In this document: in pieces, positions 16,813-27,000 of the stretch
Layout: every line of letters starts with the position of its first letter
Numbering within the stretch: the stretch's first letter is position 1
Assembly (NCBI RefSeq): GCF_023554255.2
Contig: NZ_JAMJWD020000007.1
Coordinates: 1-64,000, forward strand
Direction: 5' to 3'
Length of the DNA: 64,000 nt
Source of the DNA: Phyllobacterium sp. 21LDTY02-6
GTDB taxonomy: Bacteria > Pseudomonadota > Alphaproteobacteria > Rhizobiales > Rhizobiaceae
Program-made: the position numbers and the translations under genes
Notes under the pieces: generated by a model
What the model saw: the letters and a program-made list of their open reading frames with translations, nothing else
What the model was told of the DNA's origin: nothing
Database searches by the model: none

Positions 16813-17568
16813 TCAGGCTGCCTCGCCGATGATGTCGGCATAACCATTTTCTTCAAGGTGAAGCGCCAGGTTCTTGTCGCCGGACTTGATCACCTGGCCC
16901 TTGTAGAGAACATGGACCGTATCGGGCACGATGTAATCGAGCAGGCGCTGGTAATGGGTGATGACGATGACCGCGCGATCGGGCGAACGCAGCGCATTGA
17001 CGCCGTCGGCGACGATCTTGAGCGCATCGATGTCGAGGCCGGAATCGGTCTCGTCGAGAACGCACAGCTTCGGCTCGAGCAGCTTCATCTGCAGGATCTC
17101 GGCGCGCTTCTTCTCACCGCCGGAGAAGCCGACATTCAGCGGCCGCTTCAGCATGTTGATGTCCATGTCGAGCGAGCCTGCCGCGGTCTTGACGCGCGCG
17201 ATGAAGTCCGAAACCTTCAGCGGCTCCTCGCCGCGGGCCTTGCGCTGCGAATTCAGCGCCACCTTCAGGAATTCCATCGTGGCGACGCCGGGGATTTCCA
17301 TCGGATACTGGAAGGCGAGGAAGATGCCCTTGGCGGCGCGCTCGGCAGGATCGAGCTCGAGGATGGATTCGCCATTGTAGAGAATGTCGCCTTCGGTGAC
17401 CTCGTAATCCTCGCGGCCGGCGAGAATGTAGGAAAGGGTCGACTTGCCGGAACCGTTCGGCCCCATGATGGCGGCGACTTCGCCGGCATTGACGGTGAGA
17501 TTGAGGCCGCGGATGATCTCCGTGTCCGTATCCGCGATCTTCGCGTGAAGGTTTCTGATTTCCAGCAT
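16813..17568 (-). CDS. sufC: Fe-S cluster assembly ATPase SufC
   Basis: ABC-type ATPase of the SufBCD scaffold; its ATP hydrolysis drives opening of the SufB-SufD interface. 251 residues: Walker A GPNGSGKST (~39-47), Q-loop AFQYPMEIPG, ABC signature FSGGEKKRAEI, Walker B LCVLDETDSGLD and the H-loop VITHYQRLL. The start ATG at 17568 has AAGGGTAAG upstream and gives the family start MLEIRNLHA. A 157-bp gap separates it from sufB. Confidence 0.97.
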   Translation of the reverse strand: MLEIRNLHAKIADTDTEIIRGLNLTVNAGEVAAIMGPNGSGKSTLSYILAGREDYEVTEGDILYNGESILELDPAERAAKGIFLAFQYPMEIPGVATMEFLKVALNSQRKARGEEPLKVSDFIARVKTAAGSLDMDINMLKRPLNVGFSGGEKKRAEILQMKLLEPKLCVLDETDSGLDIDALKIVADGVNALRSPDRAVIVITHYQRLLDYIVPDTVHVLYKGQVIKSGDKNLALHLEENGYADIIGEAA

Positions 17569-17725
17569 GTTCTTACCCTTTGACGTCCCGGGATCGACCG
17601 CAGCGATCCGCATAATGTTTAAGTCGCGTCGATCGCAGGCTTGGCGATCGGAAATGATGATCTGCCCGGCGCGGCGGACAGGGAGCGGCGAAAGGGGATG
17701 AGCCCGCGCCGCCCGTGGCCGGCCG

Positions 17726-19255
17726 CTATCCGACGCTTCCTTCCAGGCTGATGCCGATGAGCTTCTGCGCCTCGACGGCGAACTCCATCGGCAGTTCCTG
17801 GATGACTTCCTTGACGAAACCATTGACGATCAGCGCAATGGCCTCTTCCTCGGGAATGCCGCGCTGCATCACGTAGAACAGCGCATCCTCGGAGATTTTC
17901 GAAGTCGTCGCCTCATGTTCGAACTGGGCGGTGGCGTTCTTCGCCTCGATGTAAGGCACCGTATGCGCGCCGCAATCATTGCCGATCAGCAGCGAGTCGC
18001 ACTGGGTGAAGTTGCGCGCATTCTCCGCCTTGCGGTGCGCCGAAACCTGGCCGCGATAGGTATTGTTCGACTTGCCGGCCGAAATACCCTTGGAGATGAT
18101 GCGGCTGGAGGTGTTCTTGCCCAGATGCAGCATCTTGGTGCCGCTGTCGATCTGCTGATGGCCGTTGGAAACGGCAATCGAGTAGAACTCGCCGCGGGAA
18201 TTGTCGCCGCGCAGGATCACCGACGGATATTTCCAGGTGATCGCCGAACCGGTTTCCACCTGCGTCCACGAGATCTTCGAGTTCTTGCCCCGGCAGTCGC
18301 CGCGCTTGGTGACGAAATTGTAGATGCCGCCCTTGCCCTCGGCATCGCCGGGGAACCAGTTCTGGACGGTCGAATATTTGATCTCCGCATCGTCGAGCGC
18401 GATCAGCTCGACCACCGCCGCATGCAGCTGGTTCTCGTCGCGTTGCGGCGCCGTGCAGCCTTCGAGATAGGACACGTAGGCGCCCTCCTCGGCAATGATC
18501 AGCGTGCGCTCGAACTGGCCGGTGTCACGCTCATTGATGCGGAAATAGGTGGAAAGCTCCATCGGGCAACGCACGCCCTTCGGCACGTAGACGAAGGAAC
18601 CATCGGTGAACACCGCCGAATTCAGCGTCGCGTAGAAATTGTCCGACACCGGAACGACCGATGCCAGGTATTTCTGCACGAGCTCGGGATATTCGCGGAT
18701 CGCCTCGGATATCGAGCAGAATATGACGCCGGCCTTCGCCAGCTCCGCCTTGAAGGTGGTGACGACGGACACGCTGTCGAACACGGCATCCACGGCGACG
18801 CGTCCGGACTTGTAGACATTGTCGCTGGCTTCCTCGTCGCCATCGGACGGGCTCGGCTCGCCGGCCTTGCGCACGCCGGCCAGAATCTCCTGCTCCTTGA
18901 GCGGAATGCCGAGCTTTTCATAGGTGCGCAGCAGCTCCGGATCGACATCGGCAAGCGACGAGGGTCCCGTCTGGTTCTTCGGCCCGGCGAAATACACCAT
19001 GTCCTGGAAGTCGATCTTCGGATAATCGACGCGCGCCCAGGTGGGCTCTTCCATGGTCAGCCAGCGCTCATAGGCCTTCAGCCGCCATTCCAGCATCCAT
19101 TCCGGCTCGTTCTTCTTGGCCGAGATGAAGCGGATGATATCTTCATTGAGGCCCTTCGGCGCCTTATCCATCTCGATAAGGGTCTCAAAGCCATACTTGT
19201 ATTGGTCCACGTCAAGCGTACGGACCCGGTCAATGGTTTCCTGCACTGCAGGCAT
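17726..19255 (-). CDS. sufB: Fe-S cluster assembly protein SufB
   Basis: Scaffold subunit on which the nascent cluster is built. 509 residues, longer than E. coli SufB as is usual in alphaproteobacteria. Recognisable segments are [41 protein letters not shown], the beta-helix core ending in [20 protein letters not shown], and [16 protein letters not shown] with its conserved cysteine, then the C-terminal [27 protein letters not shown] about seven bases upstream supports the ATG at 19255. Confidence 0.97.
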   Translation of the reverse strand: MPAVQETIDRVRTLDVDQYKYGFETLIEMDKAPKGLNEDIIRFISAKKNEPEWMLEWRLKAYERWLTMEEPTWARVDYPKIDFQDMVYFAGPKNQTGPSSLADVDPELLRTYEKLGIPLKEQEILAGVRKAGEPSPSDGDEEASDNVYKSGRVAVDAVFDSVSVVTTFKAELAKAGVIFCSISEAIREYPELVQKYLASVVPVSDNFYATLNSAVFTDGSFVYVPKGVRCPMELSTYFRINERDTGQFERTLIIAEEGAYVSYLEGCTAPQRDENQLHAAVVELIALDDAEIKYSTVQNWFPGDAEGKGGIYNFVTKRGDCRGKNSKISWTQVETGSAITWKYPSVILRGDNSRGEFYSIAVSNGHQQIDSGTKMLHLGKNTSSRIISKGISAGKSNNTYRGQVSAHRKAENARNFTQCDSLLIGNDCGAHTVPYIEAKNATAQFEHEATTSKISEDALFYVMQRGIPEEEAIALIVNGFVKEVIQELPMEFAVEAQKLIGISLEGSVG

Positions 19256-19343
19256 TGGCGTTCTCCATCCTCGCGGGGTTCAAGGTCCCGCAGTTGCAAA
19301 CGTCAAGGCAGTATGTCGTCTTGAATATTTGCCTATAATGTAG

Positions 19344-19357
19344 TGTGCAACTGCACA
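19344..19357. promoter_or_regulatory. short palindrome upstream of sufB
   Basis: TGTGCA-AC-TGCACA (19344-19357) is a perfect 6-bp-arm dyad about 90-100 bp upstream of the sufB start, in the 165-bp gap after the first desulfurase gene. On the minus strand a TTGCAC inside it and a TATTCA 17 bases later could be a weak promoter, so the dyad would overlap the -35 box. The binding factor is not known. Confidence 0.35.
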
Positions 19358-19420
19358 TTTTAACACCGGTTGCACCGGATTTTTTACAAAGGCGCCGGCC
19401 ATTGGCCGATCGCCCCGAAT

Positions 19421-20596
19421 TCATGCGGCACTTGCGGCTGCCGCGGCCGAGCGATCGCGGCGCGAGACGATCTGCGCCAGCGCGTCGAGAAACAGTTTCA
19501 TCTCCGCTTCCGGCGTGTCGGGCGCGGTCGATACCCGCAGCCCGCCCGTGCCCTTGCCGAAACCCATGGCGGCCAGTACATGGCTGGGGCCGACCTTGCC
19601 CGAAGAACAGGCCGAGCCAGCCGATAGCGCAATTCCGGCCAGATCGAAAGCGATTTGAACGGTTTCCGCCTTCAAATCGCGCAAGCCGAACATCGTCGTG
19701 TTCGGCAGTCTTTCCGCTGCCGCGCCAAAGACAATCGCATCGGGCGCAATTTCGCGGATCGCCAGTTCCAGATTGCGGTGCCTGTCGGCAGGCCAGCCGC
19801 CGGAAGCGAGCAGGTCGCGCGCGCTGCGCGCCGCCGCGCCAAAACCTGCGATCAACGGCAGGGCCTCGGTGCCGGCGCGATGGCCCTTCTCCTGGCCTCC
19901 GCCGCGAACGAGCGCGTCGGGCATGACCAGATCGGAACCGGCAATGATGGCGCCGACGCCCTTGGGACCGCCGATCTTGTGCGAGGAAAGAATCAGGTAA
20001 TCGCCGTAACCCTCTGATATATCCAGAGGAATTCGGCCCGCCGCCTGAACGGCATCGACGATGAACAGGCCGCCGAACTCCTTGACGACGGCGCCGATGC
20101 GGCCGACGGGCTGCACCACGCCGGTTTCGTTGTTCGCCGCCTGCACTGCCACCAGCGGCAGGCCCGCACTGCGGTCATGGGCGCCGAGCAACGCGCGCAA
20201 TCGCTCGATATCGATGATGCCATCCTGATCGACCGGGACGGTTTCGATCTGATCGGCCGGAAACTGGCCGCCGGCCAGAATGCAGGGATGCTCGCTGGCC
20301 GAGACATAGAGCCTGGAAAGGCGCAAGGGCGCCCTGCCCATGGTGAAATGCGGCGTCAGGAGGGTTGAAGCAGCTTCGGTCGCACCCGATGTAAAGACCA
20401 CATGATCGGCTTTCGCATTGACCAGCGCGGCGACATCGCGCCGGGCCGCTTCGAGAATAGCCTTGGCGGCGCGGCCTTCCTGATGAACCGAGGATGGATT
20501 GCCGACCTGCTGCAACGCGTCGATCACAGCCTGCCGCGCCGCCGGAAGCAGCGGTGCGCTGGCATTGTAGTCGAGATAGGCGCGGTTGAGGCCCAT
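19421..20596 (-). CDS. cysteine desulfurase, NifS/IscS-like (group I)
   Basis: First gene of the suf locus: a 391-residue PLP enzyme converting cysteine to alanine plus enzyme-bound persulfide. The N-terminal YLDYNASAPLLPAAR, the PLP lysine in SSHKIGGPKGVGAI, the RAGTEALPLIAGF segment and the active-site loop SAGSACSSGKVGPSHVL (catalytic Cys near residue 330) place it in group I with NifS/IscS. ATG 20596 gives the conserved start; the frame extends to 20638 without a ribosome site. It precedes sufB by 165 bp, and its own upstream region carries the Irr-like box. Confidence 0.93.
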   Translation of the reverse strand: MGLNRAYLDYNASAPLLPAARQAVIDALQQVGNPSSVHQEGRAAKAILEAARRDVAALVNAKADHVVFTSGATEAASTLLTPHFTMGRAPLRLSRLYVSASEHPCILAGGQFPADQIETVPVDQDGIIDIERLRALLGAHDRSAGLPLVAVQAANNETGVVQPVGRIGAVVKEFGGLFIVDAVQAAGRIPLDISEGYGDYLILSSHKIGGPKGVGAIIAGSDLVMPDALVRGGGQEKGHRAGTEALPLIAGFGAAARSARDLLASGGWPADRHRNLELAIREIAPDAIVFGAAAERLPNTTMFGLRDLKAETVQIAFDLAGIALSAGSACSSGKVGPSHVLAAMGFGKGTGGLRVSTAPDTPEAEMKLFLDALAQIVSRRDRSAAAAASAA

Positions 20597-20694
20597 GCGA
20601 TTCTGCTCTTTTGCACTCTGTGGGGTCTTGAAGCGCAATTTCCTTGAAATTGAGCTTCAGACCAGCCTATTAAGCCAATTCGATATGGTTTCCA

Positions 20695-20719
20695 CCAGTT
20701 TTGAACGGTTCTAAACTGG
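20695..20719. promoter_or_regulatory. putative Irr/ICE iron-response box
   Basis: A 25-bp dyad with arms CCAGTTT and AAACTGG; only the centre and one symmetrical pair of positions deviate. Its 17-bp core, TTTTGAACGGTTCTAAA (20699-20715), differs at one position from the ICE consensus that I recall for the rhizobial iron regulator Irr (TTTRGAA-N3-TTCYAAA). It lies 99 bp upstream of the cysteine desulfurase that opens the suf locus and 74 bp upstream of the divergent hydrolase gene, so it could control one or both. Irr control of suf operons is known in Rhizobiales; here it is inferred from the site alone. Confidence 0.7.
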
Positions 20720-20792
20720 TTTTATGAGTGCAACCGACCGCCGTCAACCCCGACTGGCGTCGATGCGCTCGGTGGTGATGACTGGAGTATAC

Positions 20793-21467
20793 ATGCCTGA
20801 AGTAATTTTCAATGGACCAGCTGGCCGTCTCGAGGGTCGATATCAGCCCTCGATGGAGAAAAATGCTCCCATAGCAATCATCCTGCACCCTCATCCACAG
20901 TTCGGCGGGACGATGAACAACAAGATCGTCTACGACCTGTTCTACATGTTCCAGCAGCGCGGCTTTACCACGCTGCGTTTCAACTTCCGCGGCATCGGAC
21001 GCAGCCAGGGCGAATTCGACCATGGTTCGGGCGAACTTTCCGACGCTGCGGGCGCGCTGGACTGGGTGCAGTCCCTGCATCCGGACTCGAAGACCTGCTG
21101 GGTGGCCGGCTATTCGTTCGGCGCCTGGATCGGCATGCAGCTCTTGATGCGCCGTCCGGAGATCGAGGGCTTCATCTCCGTTGCGCCGCAGCCCAACACC
21201 TATGATTTCTCGTTCCTCGCGCCCTGCCCGTCCTCCGGCCTCATTCTGCATGGCGACCAGGACAAGGTCGCGCCGCCCAAGGATGTGCAGGGGCTGGTGG
21301 ACAAGCTGAAGACGCAGAAGGGCATCACGATCACCCAGAAGACGATGGTCGGCGCCAATCACTTCTTCACCGGCATGGTGGACGAAGCCGTCGCCGAATG
21401 CGCGGATTATCTCGACCGCCGCCTGAATGGCGAACTCGTCGAGGCAAAGCCGAAACGGCTCCGCTAG
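20793..21467 (+). CDS. alpha/beta hydrolase
   Basis: A 224-residue serine hydrolase of the COG2945-like group. The nucleophile elbow is AGYSFGAWIG (G-Y-S-F-G), the oxyanion region is ILHPHPQFGGTMNNKI near residue 30, the acid is probably the Asp in LHGDQDKVAP, and the catalytic histidine is in VGANHFFTG. No signal peptide, so cytosolic; the substrate is unknown. The start at 20793 has GGAG five bases upstream; the frame extends to 20724 but that part lies beside the ICE-like box. The gene is divergent from the suf locus and ends at an intrinsic terminator. Confidence 0.85.
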   Translation: MPEVIFNGPAGRLEGRYQPSMEKNAPIAIILHPHPQFGGTMNNKIVYDLFYMFQQRGFTTLRFNFRGIGRSQGEFDHGSGELSDAAGALDWVQSLHPDSKTCWVAGYSFGAWIGMQLLMRRPEIEGFISVAPQPNTYDFSFLAPCPSSGLILHGDQDKVAPPKDVQGLVDKLKTQKGITITQKTMVGANHFFTGMVDEAVAECADYLDRRLNGELVEAKPKRLR

Positions 21468-21502
21468 ACTTTTCGGAACACGGTTCCATTATGCGGAACT
21501 CG

Positions 21503-21532
21503 ATGCCACTCCTCCGGGGGTGGCATTTTTTT
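21503..21532 (+). terminator. intrinsic terminator of the alpha/beta hydrolase gene
   Basis: ATGCCAC (21503-21509) pairs with GTGGCAT (21520-21526) around a GC-rich loop, followed at once by a run of seven T. It lies 36 bp after the stop codon. Confidence 0.85.
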
Positions 21533-21592
21533 GGCGTGGCTCCCCTCGATCAAGGGGCTGGCCCCGCAATCGTGCCAGCCCGATAACCGCGC

Positions 21593-22717
21593 TCAGCCGA
21601 TGAGCACGCCGCCCGAGACCGGGGCGGAGCAGCCGGTGGTGCTTGGCCAGGTCAATGGCAGGCCCGCCAGCGAGCGCACCGCCAGATAGGCCCAGGCCTC
21701 GGCTTCCATCGAATCGCCGTTGAAGCCGAGTTCCTCGGCGGCGGCGACCTGCATCCCCATGGCGCCGGCGCTGGCGGTCAGATCGGCCATGATGACGGCG
21801 TTCTTCCGCCCGCCGCCGCAGATGATCCACAGCGAGGGCTGTTCCGGCGCGTGGCTCGCGCCCTTGAGAATCGCATCGGCGGTGATGCGCGCCAGCGTCC
21901 GCGCGCCGTCGGCAAGCGGCACCTCGCCGAGGTCGTCGAGGGTGAAATCGGCGCGATCCAGCGATTTCGGCGGTTTCAGCTCGAAAAACGGCTTGGCAAG
22001 ATAATGCGCGACGATGGACGCCACCACATGGCCGCTGCCGGCAATCGTGCCGCCCGCATCATAGGCCATGCCGGCCCTGGCGGCGACCCACTGGTCGATG
22101 AGGCCATTGCCCGGCCCGGTATCGAAGGCGATCGGCGCAGCTGACGGCGCGACGATGGTAATATTGGAAATGCCGCCAATATTGACGAAAACAACGGGTC
22201 GCCCCCTGGAAAGCTCCGCCGGCACCCGTGCGGCAAGCGCCTGGTGATAGGCCGGCACCAGCGGCGCGCCCTGGCCGCCATGGGCCATGTCGTTGGCGCG
22301 CATGTCATAGACCACCGGAATGCCGGCCAGCTGGCGAAGCAGCGCCCCATCGCCGATCTGCACCGTCAGCGCCTGTGCCGGGCGGTGCAGCATGGTCTGG
22401 CCATGAAACCCAATGACATCAATGGCTTCTTGCGAAATGCCGTTAGCGGAGATGAACTCCGCCAGCGCCTCGCCATGGCGCCGCGTCAGGTCGGTCTCCA
22501 GCTCGGCGAGCGAACCCGGCCGCTCGTCGCGGGCGGTGATCTGCGCCGCCTCGGCGAGACCGGCTTCGATCCTCTTGCGGAACGCCTCGTCATAGGCAAA
22601 GAAGCCGCTCGGGCCCGCCTGCACATGGGCTTCGCCGTCGGTTTCGACCAGCGCAATGTCGATCCCGTCCATCGATGTGCCGCTCATGAGGCCGATCGCC
22701 CGCCGTATCGCTGCCAA
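21593..22717 (-). CDS. anmK: anhydro-N-acetylmuramic acid kinase
   Basis: Kinase that phosphorylates and opens 1,6-anhydro-MurNAc to MurNAc-6-phosphate during cell-wall recycling. 374 residues: the ATP-binding start [31 protein letters not shown], the catalytic-acid region [32 protein letters not shown], and [14 protein letters not shown] are all diagnostic. Translation appears to start at TTG (22717), giving the conserved residues before AIGLMSG; the first ATG (22687) would cut into the nucleotide-binding loop. Divergent from tyrS with an 87-bp gap. Confidence 0.95.
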   Translation of the reverse strand: MAAIRRAIGLMSGTSMDGIDIALVETDGEAHVQAGPSGFFAYDEAFRKRIEAGLAEAAQITARDERPGSLAELETDLTRRHGEALAEFISANGISQEAIDVIGFHGQTMLHRPAQALTVQIGDGALLRQLAGIPVVYDMRANDMAHGGQGAPLVPAYHQALAARVPAELSRGRPVVFVNIGGISNITIVAPSAAPIAFDTGPGNGLIDQWVAARAGMAYDAGGTIAGSGHVVASIVAHYLAKPFFELKPPKSLDRADFTLDDLGEVPLADGARTLARITADAILKGASHAPEQPSLWIICGGGRKNAVIMADLTASAGAMGMQVAAAEELGFNGDSMEAEAWAYLAVRSLAGLPLTWPSTTGCSAPVSGGVLIG

Positions 22718-22804
22718 AACGCTGCCCTTTCTTGTGATTCAACGGAGAATGATGTTAAACGGCTCCGTCTGTTTCGGACCATCGATAAAATCAGGAAAAT
22801 CTTA

Positions 22805-24058
22805 ATGTCTGCCTTCAAATCCGAATTCCTGCACACGCTTTCGACGCGCGGCTTCATCCATCAGACCTCCGACGATACGGGTCTGGATGCGCTCTTCGCC
22901 AGGGAGACGGTGTCGGGCTATATCGGCTTTGACCCGACGGCATCGAGCCTTCATGCCGGCGGTCTCATCCAGATCATGATGCTCTACTGGATGCAGCAGA
23001 CCGGCCACAGGCCCGTCGCGCTGATGGGCGGCGGCACGGGCATGGTGGGCGATCCATCCTTCAAGGACGAGGCGCGCAAGCTGATGACGCCCGAGACCAT
23101 CCAGAGCAATATCGACGGCATCAAGCAGGTATTCGCCAAATACCTCACCTTCGGCGACGGGCCGAAGGATGCGCTGATGGTCAACAATGCCGAGTGGCTG
23201 ATGCCGCTCAACTACCTGGAATTCCTGCGCGACGTCGGCCAGCATTTCTCCGTCAACCGCATGCTTTCCTTCGACTCCGTCAAGCAGAGGCTGGATCGGG
23301 AGCAGTCGCTCTCCTTCCTCGAATTCAACTACATGATCCTGCAGGCCTATGATTTCGTCGAGCTGAGCAAGCGCTACGGGCTGCGCCTGCAGATGGGCGG
23401 ATCCGACCAGTGGGGCAATATCGTCAATGGTATCGACCTCGGGCACCGCCTCGGCACGCCGCAGCTCTACGCCCTCACCTCGCCGCTCCTGACGACATCC
23501 TCGGGCGCGAAAATGGGCAAGTCCATGAATGGCGCGGTCTGGCTCAATGCCGACCTGCTCAGCCCCTATGATTTCTGGCAGTACTGGCGCAATACGGAAG
23601 ACGCCGATGTCGAGCGCTTCCTGAAACTGTACACGACATTGCCGCTGGACGAGATTGCACGCCTCGCAGGGCTGGGCGGAGCCGAAATCAACGATGCGAA
23701 GAAGGTGCTCGCCACCGAAGTGACGGCGCTGCTGCATGGCCGCGAGGCGGCGACAGAGGCAGCGGAGACGGCGCGCAAGACTTTCGAGGAAGGCGCGCTG
23801 GCGACCACGCTTCCGACCGTGGAAATAGCCTCTGCCGAACTTGGCGAGGGCGTCGGCATCCTGGCGCTCATGGTCCGGGCCGGCCTTGCCGGTTCGAATG
23901 GCGAGGCCCGGCGGCACGTCCAGGGCGGCGCCGTGCGCATCAACGATGCGGCGATCTCCGACGAGAAGGCGCGGATCGGCACGGCTGAAGTCACGCAGGA
24001 CGGGGTCATCAAGCTTTCGCTCGGCAAGAAGCGGCACATATTGCTCCGCCCGGTCTGA
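22805..24058 (+). CDS. tyrS: tyrosyl-tRNA synthetase
   Basis: Class I aminoacyl-tRNA synthetase charging tRNA-Tyr. 417 residues with the HIGH-equivalent in [14 protein letters not shown], the tyrosine pocket [27 protein letters not shown], the KMSKS-equivalent SSGAKMGKS, and a C-terminal S4-like RNA-binding domain ([21 protein letters not shown]). AGGAAAA upstream supports the ATG at 22805; the long upstream open frame is a shadow of anmK. Confidence 0.97.
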   Translation: MSAFKSEFLHTLSTRGFIHQTSDDTGLDALFARETVSGYIGFDPTASSLHAGGLIQIMMLYWMQQTGHRPVALMGGGTGMVGDPSFKDEARKLMTPETIQSNIDGIKQVFAKYLTFGDGPKDALMVNNAEWLMPLNYLEFLRDVGQHFSVNRMLSFDSVKQRLDREQSLSFLEFNYMILQAYDFVELSKRYGLRLQMGGSDQWGNIVNGIDLGHRLGTPQLYALTSPLLTTSSGAKMGKSMNGAVWLNADLLSPYDFWQYWRNTEDADVERFLKLYTTLPLDEIARLAGLGGAEINDAKKVLATEVTALLHGREAATEAAETARKTFEEGALATTLPTVEIASAELGEGVGILALMVRAGLAGSNGEARRHVQGGAVRINDAAISDEKARIGTAEVTQDGVIKLSLGKKRHILLRPV

Positions 24059-24091
24059 TGCGGGCCGGTGGGGAGGCAGTCGTGCCAGCCC

Positions 24092-27000
24092 CTACTGGAA
24101 CTCGAATATCGAGCGGAAGATGCCTGGGGCGATGGCGGAGATCGGGTTGACGATGATCTGCGGCTGCTTGATCGGCCCGACCAGCTTGTAGGTGATGCCG
24201 ATCAGGCCGCGGTCGCGGCCATTGCCGAGGAACAGCCCCAGTACGGGCAGGTCGCCGAACAGGCGGTTCAGCCCGTAGGCGGGCATGAAGGTTCCGGTCA
24301 GCGACATATTGCCGTTCGGATCGCTGAGCACGCCCTGGAACGTCGTTCCGATCGTGGAGCCGCGAATGACGCCATTGGCGAGATTGATGTAATTTCTGCC
24401 TTTTTCGATCTGCGAGAAGCCGCGCTCGAAGGTGACGGTCGACACGTCTATGTTGCGCTTCACCGCATCGTTCAGGCTGGTGCCGTTCGGCGACGACGAG
24501 ACGAGCTTGGCCAGGCGCGGCTCGTTGACGAGGGTGAAGTTGCGGGCGTCGATCTGGCCGCGCAGCGGCCCATCGCCCTTGGAATCGAGCGCGACGCTGA
24601 TGTTGCCGCCCTGCATCTTGTCATAATAGCCGAAGAAGCGCAGCACCGCGCCGGCATCCTTCGATTGCAGGCTGATCGACCGCGCGCCGCTCTCGGAACT
24701 GTCGACCGCGGCGATCTTGTTGCCGGATTTGCTGGTGGCGTTGAAGGCGAGGCCGGAAACATTCGAGCCGACGCCCTCATAGGATAGCGAGACGTTGCTG
24801 AAATCCTCCGAATAGAAGCCGGTCACGCTGCCGATATCGGCATTGACCAATATGCGCTGCTTGCCGCCATCGCCCTCGCCGCGCCGCCTCGCATCGGTGA
24901 TCTGGTTGAGCAGCGGGCGGGCGTCGAACGAATCGCCCTTCACATCCACCCGGTAACCATATGGCGTGCGCGCCACCTTGACCGCGATCTTGTCGCCGCG
25001 ATTGAGCCGGACAGTGTTGAAATCGGCCGAGCTCATCTCGCCGTCGACGACCTTGATATCGCCCTGCAGGCGGAACGTCTCGCCGTTGATGTCGAGATTG
25101 TCGATCCGGACATTGTCGTCGTTCTGCACCAGCGAGAACTTGGCCAGGGCCTTCACGCCGGCGCCCTTGGTCCAGCCGATCTGGGCGATCTTGATTTCCG
25201 CCTTGGTCAGATCGGCCGTGGCGACGCGGCCGCCATCGCCATTACGCTCGATATCGACGGAAATCGGGCCGGAAAGCAGCGGATCGAGCGCCGGAAACAG
25301 TTCGTTGCGCGTCTTGTCGTCGAGCTTGAGCGTCACTTTCTGCTCGCGCTTGCCGTCATTGTCGCCAAGCGGCTCCAGGAGGCTGACGCTGGCCGGAATA
25401 CCGTTCAGCTTCGCATCCGCCTCGACCTTCGCCGCGGATTGCGTAACGGAGATGGAGCCATCGGCATCCGTGATGAGCTGGCCGTCGATCTTCCTGGCGA
25501 TGGAAACATTGGAAAGCTCCATCTCCGCCGACCATTTGACGCTGCCGTCCGGCGCATTGCGCGAAACGGGAAAGGTCACGAGGACATTGGTCTTCACATT
25601 GCCCTTGATGTCCGCCGCCCCGAAAGGCAGGCTCTTCAGCCCGTTGATCGGCTTGTAGCCGATGATCTCGGCCACCGCCGACGCATCGCCTTCGAGATCG
25701 AGGTCGAGCTCCGACAGCACCGGCCGCTGCGGGCCCCAGGGAATGACCAGCGTGCCGCCGACGACGCGCGCCCGGCGCTTGCCGGGGGTGATCGCGACGC
25801 CCTTCTGCAGCTTGATCGTGGTGTGGGCGCCCCGGACGCTGATCGTGCCGTTGGCCTCGCTGATCGGCGGCAGGTCGCCGACCGTGTGAAAACGCGAATT
25901 CTCCACTGTGAAATCCACCTGGACTTCATCGGCGGTCAAGGGCGGCGGCCGGCCCGGGCCATCGAAATGGCCGGCGGCAAACAGCACCTCGATGCGGCTC
26001 TGGCGGGCGCGGCCCTCGAACATGCGGTCGATGACCCATCGGCGCGCGCCGGTCGCCACCCAGACGGGCCAGAGCTGCTTGACCTGCGCCACCGGCATTT
26101 CCGGTATCTGCAGCGAAAGCGACAGCTCGGGCGAACCATCCCCGAAAACAGCGCCGGCCCGGCCGAGCAGCGCGCTCTTGTCGTCCGGCCGCACCGCGAT
26201 ATTGGCGACGTCCAGCGTCTTCGTGCCGACATCGTAGCGGCCGGAAACCTCGGCATCGAAGGGCAAGGGCGGCTCCGGCGAGTCGGCCGGGGCGGAGGTG
26301 GCGCGCCTGGTGGCAAGTTCGAAACGATAGCCGGGCGCCCCTTGCGCTTCAGGAACGAGGCTGCCTTCGACGACGCCGTCAAAGGCGCCGAAATGCAGCC
26401 GGGAGGGCTTGATGGCGATCCGGTTGGACCCGTTCACGTGCTCGAAGATCACATTGGTGCCGACCCTGATGTCATCGACATTGCCGAGCGCGATCGGCCC
26501 TTCGGCCAGCGCGACCGAACCCCATATGCGCTGCGGTTCGCTGCCGGTGGCCGCCATGCCGTCCAGCTGCAGGTCCGCCGTATTGTCGAATGCCAGATAG
26601 GATGCGTCGGGCTTGAAGCCGTCGCGATCGGCGACCGGAGCCGTGCCGACCTCGCCCTTCAGCGGGATCTTGCCGATGAAAACCGAGAACGCCTCGATGG
26701 TTCCGCCGGCGATCGCGCGCCTGACGCTGGCCGCCAGCTCGATCTGCCGGCCCTTCCATTCGACGCTGCCCTTGATCGAGACCGGCCCGCCGGTCTCCTG
26801 CAGGTCGAGCCTGACGATCTTCAGCGTCTCCGGGGCACCGTTGACCGTGAAATTGAAGGCGGTGTCGCTGATCGAGATGTCGCTTGTTTCGCGCTGGTCC
26901 AGCAGGGAAACGGCGCTGGCAAGACTGTCGAAGATCGCCCGCGACGAACCGTCGAGATCGACCAGCCCGCGATCGTCGACGGGCACGAGCGTCATGAAAT

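Noticed and set aside
22244-22804. 180-codon N-terminal extension of tyrS
   Set aside because: It is antisense to anmK, and the family start [13 protein letters not shown] with a good ribosome site is at 22805.
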